Shown here in pieces: positions 31,741-44,059 of a stretch of 64,000 nt of DNA. The DNA lies in the NCBI RefSeq assembly GCF_036320965.1, contig NC_092270.1, forward strand, positions 21,202,440 to 21,266,439, written 5' to 3'. The translations under genes and the position numbers were made by a program. The stretch comes from Panulirus ornatus. Its lineage: Eukaryota; Arthropoda; Malacostraca; Decapoda; Palinuridae. Under the pieces are notes generated by a model. The model made no database searches, was not told the DNA's origin, and worked only from the letters and a program-made list of their open reading frames with translations. Positions within the stretch are counted from its first letter, which is position 1. Each line of letters opens with the position of its first letter.

Positions 31741-32149
31741 CACTCCTCACGAGTCCCTGATGATGCAGATAATGTTAATTAACTAATCAAATCCTCTGAT
31801 AATGAGGCAATAAAGATTAGGTAATTTCCCGAACCGCACTCCAGGTATTGAGCCGCCATATTGGTGTTCTATTTGGACATATTTCGTCTGCCATGAAGGG
31901 ATGTTACAACCCCGCCATATTACCATCATTGGAGTCCACCTTTTCTTTCATTTCCCGGCTGATGCTTTCTCTCTTGCACGCTTCTTTCATCTTGGTTCCT
32001 TCCTTCCCTCTCCCTCAGTGCCTGATATTGGTGGGAAGGCGAGCTGAGCTGCCAGAGCTGGGGGGAGGAGGGGAGGGGGGGTGATAACAAGGCCTCCTTC
32101 ATCGACTTCTTCATTTTACAGCTGACACACACGCTCGAACCGGCCCTGG

Positions 32150-33087
32150 CTGGGACCTGGGGTTGTGGACCCGCCCTGGCTGGGACCTGGGGTTGTGGAC
32201 CCGCCCTGGCTGGGACCTGGGGTTGTGGACCCGCCCTGGCTGGGACCTGGGGTTGTGGACCCGCCCTGGCTGGGACCTGGGGTTGTGGACCCGCCCTGGC
32301 TGGGACCTGGAGTTGTGGGCCCGCCCTGGCTGGGACCTTGGGTTGTGGACCTGCCCTGGCTGGGACCAGGGGTTGTGGACCCGCCCTGGCTGGGACCAGG
32401 GGTTGTGGACCCGCCCTGGCTGGGACCTGGGGTTGTGGACCCGCCCTGGCTGGGACCTGGGGTTGTGGACCCGCCCTGGCTGGGACCTGGGGTTGTGGAC
32501 CCGCCCTGGCTGGGACCTGGGGTTGTGGACCCGCCCTGGCTGGGACCTGGGGTTGTGGACCCGCCCTGGCTGGGACCTGGGGTTGTGGACCCGCCCTGGC
32601 TGGGACCTGGGGTTGTGGACCCGCCCTGGCTGGGACCTGGAGTTGTGGGCCCGCCCTGGCTGGGACCTTGGGTTGTGGACCTGCCCTGGCTGGGACCAGG
32701 GGTTGTGGACCCGCCCTGGCTGGGACCAGGGGTTGTGGACCCGCCCTGGCTGGGACCTGGGGTTGTGGACCCGCCCTGGCTGGGACCTGGGGTTGTGGAC
32801 CCGCCCTGGCTGGGACCTGGGGTTGTGGACCCGCCCTGGCTGGGACCTGGGGTTGTGGACCCGCCCTGGCTGGGACCTGGGGTTGTGGACCCGCCCTGGC
32901 TGGGACCTGGAGTTGTGGGCCCGCCCTGGCTGGGACCTCGGGTTGTGGACCTGCCCTGGCTGGGACCAGGGGTTGTGGACCCGCCCTGGCTGGGACCAGG
33001 GGTTGTGGACCCGCCCTGGCTGGGATCTGGGGTTGTGGACCCGCCCTGGCTGGGACCTGGGGTTGTGGACCCGCCCTGGCTGGGACA
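32150..33087. repeat. 30-bp tandem repeat (GACCCGCCCTGGCTGGGACC) with higher-order structure
   Basis: About 31 units of exactly 30 bp (GGTTGTGGACCCGCCCTGGCTGGGACCTGG). A four- to five-unit variant block (AGTTGTGGGC, then CCTTG or CCTCG, then CTGCCC, then two CCAGG units) recurs at 32311, 32641 and 32911. This shows higher-order duplications of 11 and 9 units. Five frames are open for more than 240 codons, which is expected for a stop-free 30-mer and is not evidence of a gene. Confidence 0.97.
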
Positions 33088-33448
33088 TGATGCTGACGCA
33101 GTGTATTTTTTGTTAGGTCTGAAGATGTAAGGAAGTGTCATAGTGTTTGCTGGCTGGTTAGGTGATTTGACGTGGCCACCTAAAAATCCTTCTGTGGGGT
33201 TCAGGTGGCCCCCCCCCCCTCCTCAGGTTTAGGTTACAGGGGGTTCACCCGTCCCCTTAACTCTGGGGTTCACCTGTCCCCTTAACTCTGGGGTTCACTC
33301 ACCACCTACCCTACTGTACCTGCTCTTGTTCCTACACTCGACAGCAAGTTAGGACCGTCAAACTCCCAATCTCTGAGGTACTTCAAAAACTAATTTCTCT
33401 TTCATTTGAGCACAAAAGTGATGCGTTAGGAGCCATGACTGTCATTCA

Positions 33449-33451
<3 letters not shown>

Positions 33452-33529
<78 letters not shown>
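33452..33529. repeat. (TA)n microsatellite
   Basis: About 39 TA units bordering the decayed LINE at 33540. Confidence 0.95.
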
Positions 33530-33531
<2 letters not shown>

Positions 33532-33539
33532 ATTATTGT

Positions 33540-35010
33540 TATCAAAAAATTCTCCCACAGTAGACTCAGTTATATCAAACTTCATGTTAAACACTGTGAC
33601 TCATGTTACACTGCCATATACCTTGACCCACATCCAGCTCTTCACTACAAATGCCCACACTTCTGGAGACTTGCCAGCGCACTACCTATCCTGGAACTCC
33701 CCTTCCTCTTACTGCCCTGAACCTCATCTGTCTCCGATATCTAGTATCTTTGAATTCTCATCCAGAACAGAGTCATGCAGAATCTATTGCTCTTACCTAC
33801 CCACAACATTGCGGTAGACCAAGTCACTCCACCACCACACTCTGCACACAACACACAACACATCTGATTGCCTTCAACCACACACCGTCCCCCTCCCGTA
33901 CGATACAAGTGGCAATTGACATCAACGAAGCATTTGACGCTGTGCTCTGGGATGTCTTTTCACCAAAGATACTTGAGAACATCCTGCAAAATAAACACAG
34001 AAAGTGGTTGGCTGACTTTATAGCCGGCCGCCATGCAACGATCGCTCGCAAATACTTCATCGCTAAAACCATAAGGTCATCAGTGGAGTTTCCAAGGAAC
34101 AGATCTCTCTCTCCAACCCTTCTCAGTCTCCCTTTACATGACCTTCCATCACCACCTTCACCACTGCATGAAAGTCTTGTCATGTGCAGACAACCATGAT
34201 AAACTCACACCACAGCACCCACTCACAACACCCAAGCCACCACCATCATGCAATACTAGATCACATCTGCCACAGTGGCTCGCCACAACAGATTGTCTTC
34301 CGTGGCCATTTTAACCCGAGACAGACACGAGTCCAATCCGTACCTTCATGTCACCTTGAATAGACAGTTGTTTCCTCTTAGCCAAACTCAACTGATTCCA
34401 GCCATCACATTGGACACTGACATTCATCTCCACACCTCAGACAACAGCACAAACAAGGCAAACAAAATACCGTCGGGAGAAAGAACCTCATAGTGTCTTC
34501 CACAAACAATACACCTCTGTTCCAAAGTACGCCTCACCTGCTTGGTCATCCACCCCGCCAGAAGCAAATACAAGAAAGCTGTACACAACAAAACAGAGCA
34601 CTCACAACAGTCATTGGCACCTTAGTAGTGAGAAATACGCATAACCTCTCCACTGAAACATATACACACCGAACTGACCCGATAGCCATCAAACACCGCC
34701 TTCCCTCTTTCAGTTTTTAACACCTGACCATAAGGCCATCCACCCACCTGAAAACCACACTCCCCAGACATATGCGGGCTACACTTTCTCCGTCTGCTGT
34801 GCTGGACATCACCCATTCCTTCAACGTTACTAACACCAGTTCAACATTACCACAAGATCACACTCACGCCTACGATGCAGAGTCCAGACTCTCACAGACA
34901 AATTAAACCAACACCATAATTGACCTGTGTCCCGCCCAGTGGACGTAGCTGGCTTCCTAAGCGCTGCCAGGGTTCCATAAAAGGGGGAGACCGGGCCAGG
35001 ATATACATAT
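33540..35010 (+). mobile_element. Decayed Jockey-like non-LTR retrotransposon
   Basis: Fragments of a reverse transcriptase appear in order in different + frames. QVAIDINEAFDAVLWDVFSP (33908-33965) is the palm motif A region. KWLADFIAGRHATIA follows (34003-34050), then a degraded RNRSLSPTLLSLPLHDLPSP corresponding to the usual GVPQGSVLSPTLFNLF block. Near 34522-34580 is YASPAWSSTPPEANTRKLYT, the C-terminal YASPAW motif. Near 34930-34980 is RPVDVAGFLSAARV, resembling the terminal segment of this LINE group. Stops and frameshifts are frequent, so it is inactive. Confidence 0.75.
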
Positions 35011-35323
35011 CAATATAAGGAGTTTGTCGTGTCCTTCACCTTAAGCAAAACCAACTCTGGGATCACATTTACCACACGTCCGTGAAGGTCTACCACAACC
35101 ACCACACACACACACACACGCAACCCAGCCCGGCCAGTGTGGTAGACAACGCACCGTTTTCTTCCCTGGTTTGAGGTCACTCGCGATCATGTAGCTTAAC
35201 TTTGACCATAACATGAAAGATCTGTATTACACCATCATTAAGCTTTGCGCAGGTGTTGCCCGGCATCTGGGGAATTTGAGGGTTTGAGACGCATGTGTGG
35301 ATGGAACCAAGATGAGAATATGA

Positions 35324-35363
35324 CGCTACCTCGCTAACGCGGGAGACAGCGACAAAGTATAAT
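35324..35363 (+). mobile_element. Isolated retroposon 3' core
   Basis: Forty bases (CGCTACCTCGCTAACGCGGG plus AGACAGCGACAAAGTATAAT) match the retroposon end without the upstream part, so it is an extreme 5' truncation. The rest of 35010-36050 shows no feature. Confidence 0.85.
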
Positions 35364-36348
35364 CAATATAAATACGTAGACGCAAATACACGCATGACCT
35401 TCTGTTTCGACTACTATAACATTTATAGTAAAGGTTAAACTTGCAACTTATCCAGGCTCATAACTTGAAGACAATTCCACCATTGTGCCATAAAAAAAAG
35501 GCACAAATTTGTGCTATTTTTCCATGCATCATTCCCAGCCCTTCACCTCACTGGCAGCCATTCTGCTCGCTGAAGACAACATAGAATGGTGGACATTTTA
35601 ACATTCGACTCAATATGGAAGTAAATTCCATGCTTCATGAGTTTCCCTGAGCTTTATGTAAATACTCCGTCTTACTAGCAAGGCTCCTGCTATGTGGAGG
35701 ATAATCCATGGGTTATGCAAGTCCTTCTCCGATCAATGTAAATACGAAAATATTAGAAGAGTGACTCGCCATCCCCGGGAGCCCGCGCGGTATGTGTGCA
35801 ATTACAGAAGCGAATCACGCAATGGCAACACTCCCCCCCCCCACCACCTCGGAGGAAGGCAGTGGTAAAACACAAAAGCAGTTTGGGCTCAATACATCTT
35901 ACGTAAGCAGTGAGTCAGTAGCCCTTGTCGCATGTCCCTTCCTTCCGTAATCAACAGAAATACGTTAACATTCTGCTTTCCTTTCTATTTCCGTCGTTTT
36001 TTTGGGGTAAAAATAGCGTATTGCCCGCGGTGTGTTGTGTTTACCGCCATCACCTTGACCGTCATGACAACACACAAACACACACAAACACACAAACACA
36101 CAAGCAAAACAACTTGTAACGGTGTAATGGTCCGGGGTGGCGGACGTGTGTTTGGTAACCACGACACCTTAATCATATTAAGTAGTATATAGTTGTATCT
36201 CTCAACGGAATGTAAGATAAGAGCGGTGTAGCAGTATGCTGGTATGTGGAGCCGTGGCAGACATGTCCAATTTGTTTATGGAGAAAGTTTGGGGCGAATA
36301 TTGACGATACGGTACGAGATCCTGGGCCATGGATAGTGTTTATTACTC

Positions 36349-36349
<1 letters not shown>

Positions 36350-36381
<32 letters not shown>
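36350..36381. repeat. (GT)n microsatellite
   Basis: About 15 GT units. A CACAAACA repeat lies at about 36068-36105. Confidence 0.9.
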
Positions 36382-36627
36382 GCGTAGAGTTTTTCACTTG
36401 TGTTGCCTTATCTTGTATATATGTACTATGTATTTACTCTTGTATATATCTAAAGAACATTAAGAGCCACTTAAGAACATACTTAGGTTTCGGCGAACTT
36501 AGGCATATGGAGGTTGTAAATTTTGTGGGTGTTTTTCTACGTCTGGTAGCGCGGGGGGGAAGCAGTAGCATGTTCTGCCGGTCGCCCGGAAATCGTGTCG
36601 TACTGGAAGAGATCGTACTGAGCGAGG

Positions 36628-36629
<2 letters not shown>

Positions 36630-36677
<48 letters not shown>
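36630..36677. repeat. (CT)n microsatellite
   Basis: About 24 CT units. 36680-37145 is otherwise unremarkable. Confidence 0.95.
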
Positions 36678-36679
<2 letters not shown>

Positions 36680-37149
36680 TGTCCGTCTCAAATTTCGTGT
36701 CCACGAGAGCAACATCTTGTTATTCAATTTTTTTTTTTTTAAGTGTCACTAACAAGCCACCTTGATGGTCGTTGACCTTAAAGCTTGCTGTGTTGTTACA
36801 ATCTAACCCAAATTATCTTCCACACTTGATCATTTATCAGTTAATGGTAATTTGACAGTACAGTAATGATCAGCTTCTGTAGTACATTATTATAACTATA
36901 TCTCTTCCGTCATAGACCATCGGGTTTTGTTAACAAGCACTGCCATGTACTCCAGAATAGGTCAAGCCCCATTGACCTTTGACCTGCCTGACGTAATCCC
37001 TTACGGCCTTGTCCCATCGTCTTAAAGTCTCCACAGTGCTGGCAACCCTCGTTTCGTAGGTCATCGATTGGCGTGGCCAATTGGACCCGGTCGTACCACC
37101 GTGGTGGTCAGGGTGAGGGGAGAAATGTGTACCGTAATTCCCCTGTTGG

Positions 37150-39690
37150 CTCCTTGAACACGACGGTACGACCCTTGAGCACGACGGTACGACCCTTGAA
37201 CACGACGGTACGACCCTTGAGAACGACGGTACGACCCTTGAGTACGACGGTACGACCCTTGAGCACGACGGTATGACCTTTGAGCACGACGGTATGACCT
37301 TTGAACACGACGGTACGACCCTTGAACACGACGGTACGACCCTTGAACACGCCGGTACGACCCTTGAGCACGACGGTACGACCCTTGAGCACGACGTTAC
37401 GACCTTTGAGCACGACGGTACGACCCTTGAGCACGACGGTACGACCCTTGAGCACGACGTTACGACCCTTGAACACGACGGTATACGACCTTGAGCACGA
37501 CGTTACGACCTTGAGCACGACGGTACGACCCTTGATCACGACTGTACGACCCTTGAGTACGACGGTACGACCCTTGAGTACGACGGTACGACCTTGAACA
37601 CGACGGTACGACCTTGAACACGACGGTACGACCCTTGAGCACGACGTACGACCCTTGAGCACGACGGTATACGACCTTGAGCACGACGTTACGACCCTTG
37701 AGTACGACGGTACGACCCTTGAACACGACGGTATACGACCTTGAGCACGACGTTACGACCTTGAGCACGACGGTACGACCTTGAACACGACGGTACGACC
37801 CTTGAGTACGACGGTACGACCTTAGACACGACCGTATGACCCTTGAGCACGACGTTACGACCCTTGAACACGACGGTATACGACCCTTGAACACGACGGT
37901 ATACGACCCTTGAACACGACGGTATACGACCTTGAGCACGACGGTATACGACCCTTGAACACGACGGTATACGACCCTTGAACACGACGGTATACGACCC
38001 TTGAACACGACGGTATACGACCCTTGAGCACGACGGTATACGACCTTGAGCACGACGGTATACGACCTTGAGCACGACGTTACGACCCTTGAGTACGACG
38101 GTACGACCTTGAACACGACGGTATACGACCTTGAGCACGGACGGTACGACCCTTGAGCACGACGTTACGACCCTTGAGCACGACGTTACGACCTTGAGCA
38201 CGACGGTATACGACCCTTGAACACGACGGTACGACCCTTGAGTACGACGGTACGACCCTTGAGCACGACGTTACGACCCTTGAACACGCCGGTACGACCC
38301 TTGATCACGACTGTACGACCCTTGAGTACGACGGTACGACCTTGAACACGACGGTATACGACCCTTGAACACGACGGTACGACCCTTGAACACGACGGTA
38401 CGACCTTGAACACGACGGTATACGACCCTTGAACACGACGGTATACGACCCTTGAACACGACGGTACGACCCTTGAGAACGACGGTACGACCCTTGAGCA
38501 CGACGTTACGACCTTGAGCACGACGGTATACGACCCTTGAACACGACGGTACGACCTTGAACACGACGGTACGACCTTGAACACGACGGTACGACCCTTG
38601 AGAACGACGGTACGACCCTTGAGAACGACGGTACGACCCTTGAGAACGACGGTACGACCCTTGAGAACGACGGTACGACCCTTGAGAACGACGGTACGAC
38701 CCTTGAGCACGACGTTACGACCTTGAGCACGACGGTATACGACCCTTGAACACGACGGTATACGACCCTTGAGCACGACGGTACGACCTTGAACACGACG
38801 GTACGACCTTGAACACGACGGTACGACCTTGAACACGACGGTACGACCTTAGACACGACCGTATGACCCTTGAGCACGACGTTACGACCCTTGAGTACGA
38901 CGGTACGACCCTTGAACACGCCGGTACGACCCTTGAGCACGACGGTATACGACCTTGAGCACGGACGGTACGACCCTTGAGCACGACGGTATACGACCTT
39001 GAGCACGACGGTACGACCTTGAACACGACGGTACGACCCTTGAGAACGACGGTACGACCCTTGAGCACGACGGTACGACCCTTGAACACGACGGTACGAC
39101 CCTTGAGCACGACGTTACGACCTTGAGCACGACGGTATACGACCTTGAGCACGACGGTATACGACCTTGAGCACGACGTTACGACCCTTGAGTACGACGG
39201 TACGACCCTTGATCACGACTGTACGACCCTTGAACACGACGGTACGACCTTAGACACGACCGTATGACCCTTGAACACGACGGTATACGACCCTTGAGCA
39301 CGACGGTACGACCCTTGAGCACGACGGTACGACCCTTGAACACGACGGTATACGACCCTTGAACACGACGGTACGACCCTTGAACACGACGGTACGACCT
39401 TAGACACGACCGTATGACCCTTGAGCACGACGGTACGACCCTTGAGCACGACTACGATTCTTGAACACGACTGTACGACCATTGAACACGACGACACGAC
39501 CCTTGAGCAGGACGGTACGACCCTTGAGCACGACAGTACGACCCTTGAGCACGACGTTACGACCCTTGAACACAACGATACGACCCTTGATCACGACTGT
39601 ACGACCCTTGAGTACGACGGTACGACCCTTGATCACTACTGTACGACCCTTGAGTACGACGGTACGACCCTTGAGCACGACGGTACGACC
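37150..39690. repeat. 21-bp satellite array B (GACGGTACGACCCTTGAGCAC), 2.5 kb
   Basis: About 120 units of 20-22 bp. Variants differ at a few sites: GAGCAC, GAACAC, GAGTAC, GAGAAC, GATCAC; CGGTA, CGTTA; TATACGACC; CCTTGA or CTTGA. Sub-blocks with the same variant order recur, indicating higher-order duplications. The family is shared with array A at 22880-23275, about 14 kb away on the same strand. Confidence 0.97.
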
Positions 39691-39884
39691 CTTGGATATG
39701 ATATGATGGCCTGGACGACTGCCGGGTTGGGGTGGGTGATTGGGTGGGGAGGGGGACGATTGGTGGGGTGTGGGGGGGGTCGTGGTGGACGTAGCGATAG
39801 ATAGAGATTTAAAGTAATTATCGGTCACTTCCTGTTGACGACCCCCCCCCCCCCCCCAAGGCCTTGACTCAAGCCAGGTCTGTA

Positions 39885-40135
39885 CAGGTCGCCAGGTTAA
39901 ACCTTCACAGGTCACCAGGCCACACCCCCACAGGTCACCAGGCTAAACCATCACAGGTCACCAGGCCACACCCCCACATGTCACCAGGCCAAACCATCAC
40001 AGGTCTTAGTGCCAGATGACCACAGGTCACCAGGTTAAACCTTCACAGGTCACCAGGCCACACCCCCACAGGTCACCAGGCCAAACCATCACAGGTCACT
40101 AAGCCAGATGACCACAGGTCACCAGGATGAACCCC
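39885..40135. repeat. ~46-bp tandem repeat (CACAGGTCACCAGGCCACAC)
   Basis: Units alternate CACAGGTCACCAGGCCACACC and CAGGTCACCAGGCTAAACC, about eleven half-units of ~23 bp. It is flanked by a C-run at about 39841-39858 and another at 40133-40143. Confidence 0.9.
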
Positions 40136-40351
40136 CCCCCCCCGCGCGAGGTCAGAGAACATGACCCCCGCTGTGAGAGGGAACCCCACACCAGCGCCGG
40201 CGGTAGAACCGAGGCCCTGGGACCTGACCCCCCTCACCACGTAGGCACTGTAGACTGTAAGGGGGAATGAAAGAACTGGGAAGGAAGAAAGAAATAAGAA
40301 GTTACTGAATGAAGTCACAGACGGAGAAGGGAATTAGAATATTAATTATTT

Positions 40352-40905
<554 letters not shown>

Positions 40906-40913
40906 CGGGGATG

Positions 40914-41909
40914 AGAGAGCTTGGGAAGTGAGTCAGTTGTTGTTCGCTGATGATACAGCGCTGGTGGCTGATTCATGTGAGAAACTGCAGAAGCTGGTGA
41001 CTGAGTGTGGTAAAGTGTGTGGAAGAAGAAAGTTAAGAGTAAATGTGAATAAGAGCAAGGTTATTAGGTACAGTAGGGTTGAGGGTCAAGTCAATTGGGA
41101 GGTGAGTTTGAATGGAGAAAAACTGGAGGAAGTAAAGTGTTTTAGATATCTGGGAGTGGATCTGTCAGCGGATGGAACCATGGAAGCGGAAGTGGATCAT
41201 AGGGTGGGGGAGGGGGCGAAAATTTTGGGAGCCTTGAAAAATGTGTGGAAGTCGAGAACATTATCTCGGAAAGCAAAAATGGGTATGTTTGAAGGAATAG
41301 TGGTTCCAACAATGTTGTATGGTTGCGAGGCGTGGGCTATGGATAGAGTTGTGCGCAGGAGGATGGATGTGCTGGAAATGAGATGTTTGAGGACAATGTG
41401 TGGTGTGAGGTGGTTTGATCGAGTAAGTAACGTAAGGGTAAGAGAGATGTGTGGAAATAAAAAGAGCGTGGTTGAGAGAGCAGAAGAGGGTGTTTTGAAA
41501 TGGTTTGGGCACATGGAGAGAATGAGTGAGGAAAGATTGACCAAGAGGATATATGTGTCGGAGGTGGAGGGAACGAGGAGAAGAGGGAGACCAAGTTGGA
41601 GGTGGAAAGATGGAGTGAAAAAGATTTTGTGTGATCGGGGCCTGAACATGCAGGAGGGTGAAAGGAGGGCAAGGAATAGAGTGAATTGGAGCGATGTGGT
41701 ATACAGGGTTTGACGTGCTGTCAGTGGATTGAATCAAGGCATGTGAAGCGTCTGGGGTAAACCATGGAAAGCTGTGTAGGTATGTATATTTGCGTGTGTG
41801 GACGTGTGTATGTACATGTGTATGGGGGGGGGGGGGGGTGGGCCATTTCTTTCGTCTGTTTCCTTGCGCTACCTCGCAAACGCGGGAGACAGCGACAAAG
41901 TATAAAAAA

Positions 41910-41925
<16 letters not shown>
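40914..41925 (+). mobile_element. 5'-truncated non-LTR retrotransposon (LINE, RTE-like) with clean C-terminal ORF
   Basis: An uninterrupted frame from about 40919 to the stop at 41711-41713 starts inside the reverse transcriptase, with no start codon of its own. It contains the catalytic [11 protein letters not shown] (40943-), then [14 protein letters not shown], the LEEVKCFRYLGVDLSADGT thumb region, VPTMLYGCEAWAMDR, RRMDVLEMRCLRTMCGVRWF, VLKWFGHMERM, and the basic RRRGRPSWRWKDGVKKIL near the end. The 3' UTR (41714-41925) ends with the GCTACCTCGCAAACGCGGGA core, GACAAAGTATA and an A-run followed by (TA)n. This copy shows that the dispersed short retroposons share their tail with this LINE. 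The lack of frameshifts suggests a young insertion; the RTE assignment is by motif resemblance only. Confidence 0.85.

Positions 41926-41970
<45 letters not shown>
41903..41970. repeat. Poly(A) tail and (TA)n
   Basis: An A-run of about 24 followed by about 20 TA units at the 3' end of the LINE. A C-run lies at about 42054-42071 and a G-run at about 42145-42153. Confidence 0.9.
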
Positions 41971-41971
<1 letters not shown>

Positions 41972-42233
41972 GGGTCAGGTCAACATGTACCTTCCCATAT
42001 GGAAACCTTTCGTGACCTCTCATGATGACGCTAACTACCCAACTACCTCACCTGCCCCCCCCCCCCCCCCCTCCTCCTGTTCCACCCCCACAGACGGAGC
42101 TCACCCCCCCACCTAACCCCCTTCCCCCCTACCTTGACCGAAGGGGGGGGGGGTTAAGTTAGCCCCAGATAAAGCGATATTCAAATCAAGTCTTTGGGTA
42201 TGGCTGCGCGACCAGCTCTGTGGTGGTGACTAG

Positions 42234-42237
<4 letters not shown>

Positions 42238-42267
<30 letters not shown>
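42238..42267. repeat. (CA)n microsatellite
   Basis: About 14 CA units next to the BamHI-site repeat. Confidence 0.9.
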
Positions 42268-42270
<3 letters not shown>

Positions 42271-42284
42271 TACGTACTTTGATA

Positions 42285-42655
42285 GCACATAAACAGGATC
42301 CGATGCCACATAAACAGGATCCGATGCCACATAAACAGGATCCGATGCCACATGAACAGGATCCGATGCCACATGAACAGGATCCGATGCCACATGTAAA
42401 CAGGACCCGATGTCACATGAACAGGATCCGATGCCACATAAACAGGACCCGATGCCACATAAACAGGACCCGATGTCACATGAACAGGATCCGATGCCAC
42501 ATGAACAGGATCCGATGGCACATGAACAGGATCCGATGGCACATGAACAGGATCCGATGCCACATAAACAGGATCCGATGCCACATAAACAGGATCCGAT
42601 GCCACATGAACAGGATCCGATGCCACATGAACAGGATCCGATGACACGTAAACAG
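42285..42655. repeat. 21-bp tandem repeat (CACATAAACAGGATCCGATGC)
   Basis: About 17 units of 21 bp, most with GGATCC, alternating CACATAAACAGG and CACATGAACAGG, plus some GGACCC variants. Seven-codon period, so the array is open in several frames. A (GTT)n run follows at about 42657-42676. Confidence 0.95.
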
Positions 42656-42855
42656 GTTGTCGTTGTTGTTGTTGTTATAACCTGTGTTGTTATAGTCGTG
42701 GGTCACGAGGAGCGTCGGGTTGTTATTATCATCATGATGGTGGTCGTGCAAGAGTTGTACACTGTGGCCAGAACCTGGCGGCTTCCCGGATCAATGCCAC
42801 CGTAATTACCTGCTCCAGTTCTCTGGTCCCTTGTGCGTCACCACCGCCAGGACTG

Positions 42856-43290
42856 GGGGGGGGGGGGGGGGCCTGTCCGGAACCAGTGACGTAACGAAGA
42901 AGATAAGACTGTTCTGTGTTCTGCAGGAGAACGTGTGTTCTATAGAGGGGGGGAGGGAGAAGAACAGATGTGATGACAGGTGTTCAGTCACCAGCTGCTG
43001 GGCTCAGCCATCTGTGTCAGGACGGTGGGGGGGGGGGGGGGGAGGACACACGGGGGGCTAAACGGGGCCGCTTGCCCTGCGTTCGAGTGTGGGGAGCGGT
43101 TTGTGTGTGTGTGTGTGTGTGTACCCAACCCTCCAGACATCATATGGCAACAGTCTTGTCAGAAAACGGATCGTGTGTCGTTACAGACTGTGTTACTTAT
43201 CGTCTAAGTGTTCTGTGTCGTCTGGGGGTCTTACTTTTAATGTAAGTTTTCTAAGTAGTGACGTTGTGTGTCCCCCCCCCCCCCCCCACA
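42856..43290. other. Homopolymer G/C runs and (GT)n, no gene
   Basis: G-runs at about 42856-42871 and 43026-43042, a (GT)n at about 43103-43121, and a C-run at about 43271-43287. The intervening sequence has no recognisable coding region. Confidence 0.7.
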
Positions 43291-43483
43291 TGGCCATACA
43301 GTGGTGGCTGTGTTGGACGACCTGCTCGTTGCATCGTGGCGTTAACTGTCGTACGACCAGCATGAGGTCGTACGACTGGTCTACAGTAGCACGACCGCTT
43401 TGTGTCGCACTGTGACGTACGACCCTTATGGATGTCGTGCCTCTGACACAGCGAGATGTCCTACGTTAAGAATTGTAGTTCAC

Positions 43484-43563
43484 TTGTACTTAATCACCAT
43501 AAGTAACTTCATTACCATAAGTAACTTAATTACCATAAGTAACTTAATTACCATAAGTAACTT
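43484..43563. repeat. 20-bp tandem repeat (ACCATAAGTAACTTAATT)
   Basis: Four units. Just upstream, 43345-43435 has four scattered TACGACC or TACGACT motifs resembling the 21-bp satellite. Confidence 0.85.
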
Positions 43564-43761
43564 AGGGATGAATATATCCCGAAATGGCACTAGAGATTGG
43601 ACTTTTTGACGGTCACAAAGGCGACAGTCTGTGTCACACTGGGGGAGGGGCGGGGTTCTGTGCTACACTCAGGGGGGCCGTCTGCCACTTTGGGATCTTC
43701 TCTGTGTCACACTGGGACCGCCTGTGACACACTTGGGGTCGGCTATACCACACAGGAGCAA

Positions 43762-43799
43762 TGTGTGTGTGTGTGTGTGTGTGTGTGGTGTGTATGTGT

Positions 43800-43845
<46 letters not shown>
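43762..43845. repeat. (GT)n microsatellite, interrupted
   Basis: Two GT blocks separated by GTGTGGTGTGTATGTG. Confidence 0.95.
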
Positions 43846-43847
<2 letters not shown>

Positions 43848-44059
43848 GAGGCCAGCTCCCAGCCCGGTTCATCATTCTCACTGTGCCACACCACCACATC
43901 TTACCCCACACCTCACCTACACATGCTCGCTCCAGCACAGATTAACGTCATCAAGTTTGATCTAAACTAAACAGGTTTTGGTCAGGATTTATTTAGACTA
44001 ATTTTGCCTAACGTGGGTTTAATGTAGGCTCGTTGCCTGGGTGTCTCTTGTGTGCATAA

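Noticed and set aside
32111..33141. Five overlapping frames of 250-340 codons
   Set aside because: The 30-bp unit has no stop in these frames. No start context, splice sites or non-repetitive domain supports any of them.
37073..39915. Many frames reading LKGRTVVLKGRT or TTVRPLSTTVRP
   Set aside because: Stop-poor 21-bp satellite with frequent 1-bp length changes that would shift any real frame.
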